Positions 1 through 5,337 of a stretch of 5,337 nt of DNA are shown in pieces; within the stretch, counting starts at the first letter, position 1; each line of letters begins with the position of its first letter. This DNA is from Puniceicoccaceae bacterium. GTDB lineage: Bacteria; Verrucomicrobiota; Verrucomicrobiia; Opitutales; Coraliomargaritaceae. The notes below the pieces were generated by a model, which worked only from the letters and a program-made list of their open reading frames with translations, did not search any database and was not told the DNA's origin. The stretch is from contig PWZW01000234.1 of NCBI GenBank assembly GCA_003567255.1, forward strand, positions 1 through 5,337, read 5' to 3'. The translations under genes were made by a program, and so were the position numbers.

Positions 1-471
1 AGCTACCAATGAGAGAGAAACCAAATCACCCTGCTCAGACCAAACAAAGACTGGCTGACGTAGAGCTCGACCACCCAGGCGAATACTACTGCTGATGCGG
101 CTAAGCAGAGAGTCAAAAGTATTTACTTCGACGCCTGCGGAACTCATGGCGAGCTTTTCCCCAAAGGAGTTAAACAGCACGACGGTGGCGTAATTCCCTT
201 GGTTTAGCAGGGTTGAAGTCAGATATTCAGCGGGTGGCGAGGTCCATGTTCCCCCCGAGTCGATCAAGCCACGGGCGATCTCAGACGCGCTAAACAAACT
301 CTGGGAAGATTTGTTTAGCGCCGCAGTTAGCTGACGGTTATAGCCATCCATTTGGTCTGCAGTAAGGCGTTCCGCCTCGACCGCCCACCCTGAAAACTGG
401 ATCAGTACAACCACTAGAAACAGGGAGATTAAGGCGAGGGGCAAAAGGGCTAGCTTTGTGAGGACCTTCAT
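1..471 (-). CDS. Membrane-anchored sensor-like protein, N-terminal part (runs off the window)
   Basis: The frame is open for 157 codons from an ATG at 471 to the window edge, so the 3' end is missing. A TAG stop lies six codons upstream in frame, with no other plausible start between. The protein begins MKVLTKLALL and has one strong hydrophobic segment (about residues 5-28), followed by a soluble region with a helical stretch (about 30-70) and a beta-rich stretch around residues 90-110 (NYATVVLFNSFGEKLAMSS). This layout is typical of the periplasmic input domain (Cache or CHASE-like) of a histidine kinase, diguanylate cyclase or chemoreceptor. The output domain lies outside the window, so the class is unknown. 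It sits 70 bases after the permease stop on the same strand and may be co-transcribed. The only SD-like run (AGGGG) is about 20 bases from the ATG, too far to be convincing. I am confident it is a real gene; the sensor role is inference. Confidence 0.6.
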   Translation of the reverse strand, partial: MKVLTKLALLPLALISLFLVVVLIQFSGWAVEAERLTADQMDGYNRQLTAALNKSSQSLFSASEIARGLIDSGGTWTSPPAEYLTSTLLNQGNYATVVLFNSFGEKLAMSSAGVEVNTFDSLLSRISSSIRLGGRALRQPVFVWSEQGDLVSLSLVA

Positions 472-506
472 CGATGCGAAATGTATCTAAACCCCTAAAA
501 GGAACT

Positions 507-546
507 TTGAGGCCTGTCTCAAGAAAAGAAAAGTGACTGATTCACT
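507..546 (-). terminator. Two weak hairpins after the permease gene (possible leaky terminator)
   Basis: Read on the minus strand, AGTGA and TCACT (546-542 and 536-532) can form a 5-bp stem with a 5-base loop. It overlaps the permease stop codon and is followed by a T-rich run (TTTCTTTTCTT, 531-521). Directly after comes a second 5-bp stem, TTGAG and CTCAA (522-518 and 511-507), with a 6-base loop. Both stems are short and low in GC, so full termination is unlikely. If functional, they would reduce rather than block read-through into the sensor gene. They may be chance structures. Confidence 0.2.
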
Positions 547-1786
547 CATACCGTAGCGCATCAATGGGATCCAAGCGGGCGGCTCGAATGGCGGGGTAGA
601 TTCCAGACAAAAGTCCGATCCCCGAGCTAAAGATGAACCCCCAAAACATGGCGACTAGAGGAGCTCCGCTGATCCGGTCTCCATCGGGGATAATTTCTCT
701 CAATCCTGCCAAAAGGCCAACACTCAGGAGCAGACCAAGGATCCCGCCGACCACGCTGATGACCACCGCCTCAGAAAGAAATTGAAGAAACACATCGTAA
801 CTGCGCGCGCCAATCGCTTTGCGTACACCGATTTCCCGAATACGTTCACTAACCGACGCCAACATCACATTCATGATGCCAATGCCACCGATAAGGAGGG
901 AAATTGCCGCGATTCCTCCGAGTGAAAACATAAATGACCGCTCAAGTCTTCTCAAATCAGCAAGCTGTTCATCTCTGGTCGACACATAGAAGTCTTCAAT
1001 TCCCCGATGAGTTTGCATTAAAATATTTTCAATTTGCTCAATAAGGTCAGGTAACGAAGGCAAATCTTTTGCCATGACAGTGAGCTCACGTATATTCTGG
1101 TCCTCTCGAAAACGACGCAGCACGGTTGTTGCCGGCATGAAGTTTTGGCGGTCTACAAACCGACTACGAACCCCACCCCCAGCCTCGCTGAGGGATTCCT
1201 CCATGACACCGACCACTGTGTACGATCCCCCTTGTATGCGGACCACCTCTCCAAGAGGAGAATCGATGTCCCCAAACAACCTGTCTCTAACCTCCGATCC
1301 AATGACGACGACCGGAGAGCCATAGAGTACATCAAGCTCAGAAACGAAGCGTCCCTCGGCAAGTCCACGCGTATCAAAATTGAGATTATCCGGGAGCACA
1401 CCTCGGACCAAGGCCCATCGGCGATGTCCGCGGGCCTCAAATCGGGACCATCCCCCTTCTACCTCCGCCCCAACAAATTGCGCATGAGTAAGGCCCTCGC
1501 GGAGGGCGATAGCATCATTCAGTGTCCGCCCTGGGGACCTACCCTCGATGTGGCGTTGCTCTTCCGGAGGATCCTGAGTCTCGACGTTAAGCCGCAGAAT
1601 ACCTCCACTATTTTCAAACGATACCCGTAAATTAGAGACCATCCCTTGCACCACTCCGATCATGGCAACCAGTGCCGCGACCCCGAGGATGATACCACTC
1701 ATTGAAAGGAGCGAACGCAATTTGTTTGCCCAAACTTCTCTGAACCCATTGGCGGCGCCGCTGATAAAATCTCCAACGATATTCAT
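542..1786 (-). CDS. MacB-type ABC transporter permease (FtsX family)
   Basis: This 414-aa inner-membrane subunit has the MacB/LolC/FtsX layout. There is a short cytoplasmic N-terminal helix, TM1 at about 29-50, a large periplasmic domain at about 51-284 (the MacB core fold), then TM2 (286-310), TM3 (339-362) and TM4 (378-401). The C-terminal FtsX domain carries the family hallmark GGIGIMNVMLASVSERIREI (300-319) followed by GVRKAIGA, and ends with the usual YPAIRAARLDPIDALRYE. In this family the permease does not pass substrate through the membrane; ATP-driven movement of the stalk and periplasmic domain pushes substrate from the periplasm into a TolC duct (established for MacB). Canonical MacB carries its ATPase fused at the N-terminus; here the ATPase is the separate preceding gene, as in LolCDE or YknYZ. 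The ATG at 1786 overlaps the ATPase stop (ATGA) and has a GAGGA ribosome site. A LolC/E-like role is an alternative, but the adaptor and TolC neighbours favour efflux. Confidence 0.93.
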   Translation of the reverse strand: MNIVGDFISGAANGFREVWANKLRSLLSMSGIILGVAALVAMIGVVQGMVSNLRVSFENSGGILRLNVETQDPPEEQRHIEGRSPGRTLNDAIALREGLTHAQFVGAEVEGGWSRFEARGHRRWALVRGVLPDNLNFDTRGLAEGRFVSELDVLYGSPVVVIGSEVRDRLFGDIDSPLGEVVRIQGGSYTVVGVMEESLSEAGGGVRSRFVDRQNFMPATTVLRRFREDQNIRELTVMAKDLPSLPDLIEQIENILMQTHRGIEDFYVSTRDEQLADLRRLERSFMFSLGGIAAISLLIGGIGIMNVMLASVSERIREIGVRKAIGARSYDVFLQFLSEAVVISVVGGILGLLLSVGLLAGLREIIPDGDRISGAPLVAMFWGFIFSSGIGLLSGIYPAIRAARLDPIDALRYE

Positions 1787-2511
1787 GAGCGATCGTCCTC
1801 GATTATCTTGCCATCTTGCATACGGATACGCCGATCGGCATAGTTCGCCACAACGTCATCGTGGGTCACAAGCGCAAGGGTAATGCCCTCTTCAATAAGC
1901 TTGGTGAATAAATCCATCACGACCTTCCGATTTTTGCTATCGAGATTTCCAGTTGGCTCATCAGCCAGAATCAAGCGGGGCTTATTGATAAGGGCTCGAG
2001 CGATCGAAACGCGCTGCCGCTCACCGCCCGACAATTGGTTGGGAGTGTGCTTTGCACGATGGTCCATACCCACTCGCTGTAACGCCTGCATTCCCGCCTC
2101 TATTCGGTCTTTCCGCCGTACCGGACGTTCGCCATAGATCAGTGGCAGAACTACATTATCAATGACAGACAACCGGGGGAGCAGATTGAAAGACTGAAAG
2201 ACGAAACCGATGCGGTTCGCCCGCAAAGAAGCGCGGCGGGCACGGGAAATGCCGGTCACGTCTTCACCTTCAAAATTCATCGTACCCCCGGTCGGACTAT
2301 CCATGAAGCCGAGAATGTGCATCAGAGTTGATTTTCCAGAGCCTGAACTACCGATGATCGCCAAAAATTGTCCATCGGGAATGGTGAGACTCACACCATC
2401 CAGCGCACGCACAGTTTCACTTCCCATCTCGTAAGTGCGCCGAAGATTTCTCAGGGTGAAGACGGCATCTTCGGCGGGCTTCTCTATTTGGTCGACACTC
2501 ACAATTATCAA
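1783..2511 (-). CDS. MacB/LolD-type ABC transporter ATP-binding protein
   Basis: This 242-aa cytoplasmic ATPase has every motif needed for activity: Walker A GSSGSGKST (54-62), Q-loop glutamine 106 in FVFQSFNLLP, ABC signature LSGGERQR (160-167), Walker B LILADE (180-185, catalytic E185), D-loop NLDS (189-192) and H-loop H217 in VTHD. The sequence around the Q-loop and the PTGNLDS segment are typical of the MacB/LolD/FtsE branch, which partners FtsX-type permeases such as the next gene. The first ATG in frame encodes M29, inside the conserved N-terminal strand region, so translation must begin at a non-ATG codon. TTG at 2511 overlaps the adaptor stop by four bases (TTGA); GTG at 2502 is the alternative. 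Neither has a strong SD, so re-initiation after the adaptor gene is likely. Function as the motor of the efflux pump is well supported; the exact start is not. Confidence 0.95.
   Translation of the reverse strand: MIIVSVDQIEKPAEDAVFTLRNLRRTYEMGSETVRALDGVSLTIPDGQFLAIIGSSGSGKSTLMHILGFMDSPTGGTMNFEGEDVTGISRARRASLRANRIGFVFQSFNLLPRLSVIDNVVLPLIYGERPVRRKDRIEAGMQALQRVGMDHRAKHTPNQLSGGERQRVSIARALINKPRLILADEPTGNLDSKNRKVVMDLFTKLIEEGITLALVTHDDVVANYADRRIRMQDGKIIEDDRS
1796..1800 (-). promoter_or_regulatory. Ribosome binding site of the permease gene
   Basis: GAGGA on the minus strand lies inside the last codons of the ATPase gene, with 9 bases between it and the ATG at 1786. It is the clearest SD match at any junction in the cluster and supports the ATG that overlaps the ATPase stop as the true permease start. 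Confidence 0.7.
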
Positions 2512-3578
2512 CGCGTCTCAGGAGGACGGTTACGCGCGACCAAATCACCCTCTGACAAACCAGAAAGAACCTCCACGTATCGAAGGTTCCCTACTCCCAA
2601 CTCGACCGGCCTCCGCTCAAACTCGACCCCGTTATACAAAAAGACGAAACGATCCCTACCCTCCGCAAAAACGGACGAAAGCGAAACTGAGAGGGCCTGT
2701 TTTGAAGATGCAATCGTGATGGCTACGGTCGCGCTGATACCCGGGCGCACCCGATCATCCGAACCATCGAGAAAAATCCTTATCGGGAACACCCGGGTGT
2801 TTCCTTCCCTTATTGCGGAGGGGGAAATTGATCGAATATGTCCGACCATTTCGAGATCCGGGTGAGCATCAAAAGTTACACTTACTTCGTCTCCGATTTC
2901 GATTTTGCTGATATCGACTTCATTAACGTTTGCCTCCATGTAAAGGTTGTCCAGCTGGGCAACAGTCAGGAGATCGGTGCCATCAGAGACAGAGGTTGCA
3001 CCTGAAATAACCTGCCCTTCAGTGACGTTTAACAGAGTGATCATTCCAGAATGAGGAGCGGTGAGGTTGGATTTCCGTATGTCCTCTACAATCTCTTCCA
3101 TCCGAGTCTGCGCTATCTCTGTGTTAATCAATGCAATATCGTAACCGGTTTGCTCATCTAAAAACTCCCGCTCACCGAGGAAGTTTCTTTCAAAAAGTTC
3201 CGCACTTCGATCCCGGTTCCGCTTTGCTTGATTATAGCGAAGACGCTCCGCTTCAAGACTTCGTTCAGCTTCACGAAGACGGGTCTCCAGAACAACGGTA
3301 TCCAACTTTAAAAGCTCCTGTCCCCGCTCAACAAGGTCACCTGCTTCTACCTTAATCTCGGCAATGCGCCCTGAAATTTCGGATTTTACAATACTTTCGA
3401 GTACCGGACGAACCTCTCCGGTTGCATTGACAATCTCGCTGAGGTCACGACGCACGGCCTCAACGGTTCGGACGGAAGGACCCTCTCCCCTCGTTTGCTC
3501 CGCAACGTATTCATAAAGAGCAAACCCGCCAGCTCCGATGATGACGATGAAAAGAAGAGAAATAAAAAAGGATTTCAT
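2508..3578 (-). CDS. MacA/HlyD-family periplasmic adaptor (membrane fusion protein)
   Basis: A 356-aa adaptor linking the inner-membrane permease to the TolC-like channel. In order (numbered from the ATG): a membrane anchor at about 3-24; the first half of a lipoyl domain at about 54-93 (GEVRPVLESIVKSEISGRI, then GDLVERGQELLKLD); an alpha-helical hairpin at about 95-169, rich in R, E and L; the second lipoyl half (LTAPHSGMITLLNVTEGQVI, about 172-191); a beta-barrel domain at about 212-290 (YMEANVNEVDISKIEIGDEV); and a membrane-proximal domain at about 297-350 ending SGLSEGDLVARN. The beta-barrel and the stretch before it resemble E. coli MacA. Adaptors of this type form a hexameric ring whose hairpin tips touch TolC. 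The tip motif reads R124, L128, G135, with glycine where serine is usual. I chose the ATG at 3578, 17 bases after the channel stop, because it puts a lysine directly before the anchor; a TTG at 3587 would add three residues. Neither has a good SD. Confidence 0.93.
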   Translation of the reverse strand: MKSFFISLLFIVIIGAGGFALYEYVAEQTRGEGPSVRTVEAVRRDLSEIVNATGEVRPVLESIVKSEISGRIAEIKVEAGDLVERGQELLKLDTVVLETRLREAERSLEAERLRYNQAKRNRDRSAELFERNFLGEREFLDEQTGYDIALINTEIAQTRMEEIVEDIRKSNLTAPHSGMITLLNVTEGQVISGATSVSDGTDLLTVAQLDNLYMEANVNEVDISKIEIGDEVSVTFDAHPDLEMVGHIRSISPSAIREGNTRVFPIRIFLDGSDDRVRPGISATVAITIASSKQALSVSLSSVFAEGRDRFVFLYNGVEFERRPVELGVGNLRYVEVLSGLSEGDLVARNRPPETR

Positions 3579-3595
3579 GTTCGGCAACGCTGACT

Positions 3596-5224
3596 TTAGC
3601 GGTTTTTACGGGAATCGACTTCAGCGAAATCAAACACCTCTTCATCCCAGGAAAATCCATTCCGATCCAAAATGGAGCCATCCAGACGAGCAAGGCGTAC
3701 TTGCGCTCGTATGGTTTCAATGATTGCTGAAAGGTTTCGCAGGCGCGCTTGGTCGAGATCCCTTTGAGCCTCAAGCACACTACGGTAGGCAATCACTCCG
3801 GAGGCGAAGCGCGCGCGCTCTTGCTCAAAGCCTTTTTCATTTAGCTCTACGCCAAGACGCGTAACCTCAATTCTTTTTAGGCCCGTGTCGAGTGCGCGCC
3901 AGGTTTCCCGAACGGCTGCCGCACGCTGCTGCCTCAAATCCGCGAGTACCAAAGACTCCCGTTCAAGGTTGCGGCCGGCTTGGCGATCACGCGCCCGAGC
4001 GGCTCTAAAATCCCAGGGAAAGCTGATCTCAAGGCCAGCACTGTAATCGTATCCATCACGGGAGGTGGCCCCCTGGAAAGCATCTCGACCAGCGGTGTCC
4101 CGTCCTGAATATCGGACATCTGCCACCAGGTTAAGATCTGGCCTGACTTCATTTTCGGCAAGTAGCTTATTCAGGCGCTGGATCTCGATTTGCCGCTCTT
4201 GGGCCCGGGCATTCAAGTCATCACGCATCGAGCGGGTAAGGATTTCACGAATGGGATCCGCCGGGGTGAACTCATCCGGGAGATCTGCAACGTCGATGGA
4301 TTGCTGCCTTGAATCGTCTAAAAAGTCTTCTCCGATGACACGGAATAGGCGGTCCATCGCATCGTCGATCTCGCGCTCGGCCACAATTAAATCCTCTTGC
4401 CTCGCCACTACCTCGGCATCTGCCTGCAAAACCTCGATCGGCGTTGCCAAACCGAGCCGCTGTCGCTCCGTGTTCTCCTCAAGGATGGTTTCGGCGAGCT
4501 CAAGACTCGACAGGAAAAAATCTCGACGCGCCCGCGCAAACGCCAGATTCCAGTACGCAGTTTCGGCTGAGCTAATCAAGTCCATGATAGAATCCTTCAA
4601 AAGATCCATTTGCTGATTCGCGCCGATGCGAGCCCGCGCAATCGGGGCAAGGTTTACTTCCCGTCCCCGGTCCCTGAGCAATGGTTGGCGAATGGAAGCA
4701 CCGATATCAGCTCCCCAGTCCGGATTCCGAGCCGCCAGATTATTGGTTGTCGTTCGTCCCAGGTTTGAATTCAGCCCAAGGGTGGCCCCAGTTGATACCC
4801 GGCGCTCGGCGCCAATTCGGTATTGCCTTGTTTGCCTCTCAGGCTGCGCGACATCATCGAGTGAGCTGTCTTGGGCGGCCGACCGGGAGTCAGATGAGCG
4901 AATGGAACTACTCAACCTTGGATCGAAGACCGATTCTTCGACCAAAATATTTTCCAAGGCGTTTTGCGGGGCGATTCGATCAATCCTCAAGCCCAAATTC
5001 TCCTTCAGTGCCAAGCGGAGAACCTCATCCAAACTCAAGTAGCCGTCGCCCCCTTCAGTCATCGCAGCTTCTTGATCAGTTTCGGCGACCATAGGCTCGG
5101 TACTCAAGACAGGTTGCGCAAAAAAACAGATACAACCCAAGGCAAATGCCGAAGTGCGCCCGCGCGTGAGGAGAGCGTTGCTTGATCGGTGACCGAGGTC
5201 CTTGTTAGAAGTAGTAAACTGCAT
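3596..5224 (-). CDS. TolC-family outer-membrane efflux channel protein
   Basis: A 542-aa outer-membrane factor that would trimerise into the exit duct of the pump. Residues 1-41 look like a Sec signal peptide with a long, polar n-region, an R21-G-R23 charge cluster, a hydrophobic core (about 25-36) and likely cleavage after PVLS. The mature part shows the two-fold repeat of the family. Repeat one has beta-barrel strands around 130-182, including the characteristic QPLLRDRGREVN (180-191), and helices around 200-300 with RLGLATPIEVLQADAEV (256-272). Repeat two has strands around 362-405 (RPDLNLVADVRYSG, YDYSAGLEISFPW) and helices around 408-515 with FASGVIAYRSVLEAQRDLDQ (473-492). It is longer than mature E. 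coli TolC (about 470 residues) mainly because of an N-terminal extension and a serine/aspartate-rich segment at about 105-127. It is the first gene of the cluster. The start is fixed by a TAA in frame at 5248-5246; the only SD-like run is AAAGAA. The family call is very secure; which substrates pass is unknown. Confidence 0.96.
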   Translation of the reverse strand: MQFTTSNKDLGHRSSNALLTRGRTSAFALGCICFFAQPVLSTEPMVAETDQEAAMTEGGDGYLSLDEVLRLALKENLGLRIDRIAPQNALENILVEESVFDPRLSSSIRSSDSRSAAQDSSLDDVAQPERQTRQYRIGAERRVSTGATLGLNSNLGRTTTNNLAARNPDWGADIGASIRQPLLRDRGREVNLAPIARARIGANQQMDLLKDSIMDLISSAETAYWNLAFARARRDFFLSSLELAETILEENTERQRLGLATPIEVLQADAEVVARQEDLIVAEREIDDAMDRLFRVIGEDFLDDSRQQSIDVADLPDEFTPADPIREILTRSMRDDLNARAQERQIEIQRLNKLLAENEVRPDLNLVADVRYSGRDTAGRDAFQGATSRDGYDYSAGLEISFPWDFRAARARDRQAGRNLERESLVLADLRQQRAAAVRETWRALDTGLKRIEVTRLGVELNEKGFEQERARFASGVIAYRSVLEAQRDLDQARLRNLSAIIETIRAQVRLARLDGSILDRNGFSWDEEVFDFAEVDSRKNR

Positions 5225-5337
5225 AGTCGATTCTTTGAGAGTGATTTAAAGCGTTGAAGATTCCCGCTTATTTATTCTGTTGGTCCTGAGTCAGGAAAGT
5301 TCATAAATAACGACAATATTCAAAACGTATGCCCGCG
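5225..5337 (-). other. Upstream non-coding region of the efflux operon
   Basis: These 113 bases hold no gene I can support. The region is AT-rich between about 5300 and 5325 and again near 5270-5280 (AATAAATAA on the minus strand), as expected for a promoter region. I could not find a pair of -35 and -10 boxes with normal spacing that matches the sigma-70 consensus well. The operon promoter is probably here or just beyond the window edge. The palindrome at 5284-5296 is the only distinct element. Confidence 0.6.
5284..5296. promoter_or_regulatory. 13-bp palindrome upstream of the efflux operon (possible operator)
   Basis: TCCTGA-G-TCAGGA is a perfect inverted repeat with one central base, centred 66 bases before the start of the channel gene. 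Its position in an AT-rich upstream region suits binding by a dimeric regulator controlling the pump. No binding family can be named from it. A single 6-bp half-site pair can arise by chance, so this is a candidate only. Confidence 0.3.

Noticed and set aside
1145..1630. A 161-codon plus-strand open frame opposite the permease gene
   Set aside because: It lies wholly antisense to a well-conserved FtsX-family gene, has no recognisable domain, and its composition looks like a reverse-frame shadow.
2368..2865. A 165-codon plus-strand open frame across the adaptor-ATPase junction
   Set aside because: Antisense to two secure genes, with low-complexity basic and serine-rich content and no family resemblance.
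4065..4616. A 183-codon plus-strand open frame opposite the channel gene
   Set aside because: Extremely rich in S and R, as expected when the coiled-coil codons of TolC are read backwards; no independent evidence of coding.
5129..5140. A possible lipobox (ALGC) in the channel signal peptide
   Set aside because: The residue three before the cysteine is alanine rather than leucine, the hydrophobic stretch continues past the cysteine (ICFFA), and a normal Sec cleavage site follows at PVLS. A standard signal peptide fits better, though many channels of this family are lipoproteins.
5329..5337. A plus-strand ATG at the right edge that might begin a divergent gene
   Set aside because: Only three codons are visible and there is no ribosome binding site before it.
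1..5337. A previously undescribed system such as a defence island, CRISPR array, retron or mobile element
   Set aside because: No direct repeat arrays, transposase, integrase, reverse transcriptase or nuclease genes are visible. The four complete genes all belong to well-known transport families, and the partial gene is a plausible sensor.

Overview
The window holds a single-strand gene cluster, all read on the minus strand (right to left). It looks like a complete tripartite, MacAB-TolC-type ABC efflux system followed by the start of a membrane sensor gene. An outer-membrane channel protein, a periplasmic adaptor and signal-peptide or membrane-anchor sequences point to a diderm (Gram-negative) bacterium of moderate GC content. 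The sequence alone does not let me name the lineage; Verrucomicrobiota or a proteobacterium would both fit, and I hold neither strongly.

Layout in the direction of transcription: (1) 5337-5225 is an upstream region with a perfect 13-bp palindrome about 60 bases before the first gene and no convincing promoter match. (2) 5224-3596 encodes a 542-aa TolC-family outer-membrane factor. (3) 3578-2508 (or from a TTG at 3587) encodes a MacA/HlyD-type periplasmic adaptor with one N-terminal membrane anchor. (4) 2511-1783 encodes a MacB/LolD-type ATPase, which must start at a non-ATG codon and overlaps the adaptor stop by 4 bases. (5) 1786-542 encodes a MacB/FtsX-type four-helix permease, which overlaps the ATPase stop by 4 bases (ATGA). 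(6) 541-472 is a short gap with two weak hairpins. (7) 471-1 is the 5' part of a gene that runs off the window: one N-terminal membrane helix followed by an extracytoplasmic, probably sensory, region.

How the parts fit: the ATPase dimer would drive the permease dimer, whose large periplasmic domain moves with ATP binding. The adaptor would form a ring linking the permease to the TolC-like duct, so that substrate captured in the periplasm or outer leaflet is expelled across the outer membrane. The short gaps and overlaps strongly suggest one transcript with coupled translation. The substrate cannot be read from the sequence; drugs, peptides, lipids and siderophores are all known for this family.

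I see no CRISPR array, RNA gene, insertion sequence or clearly novel system. The most useful leads are the truncated sensor gene downstream, the altered adaptor tip motif, the upstream palindrome and the TTG-initiated ATPase.
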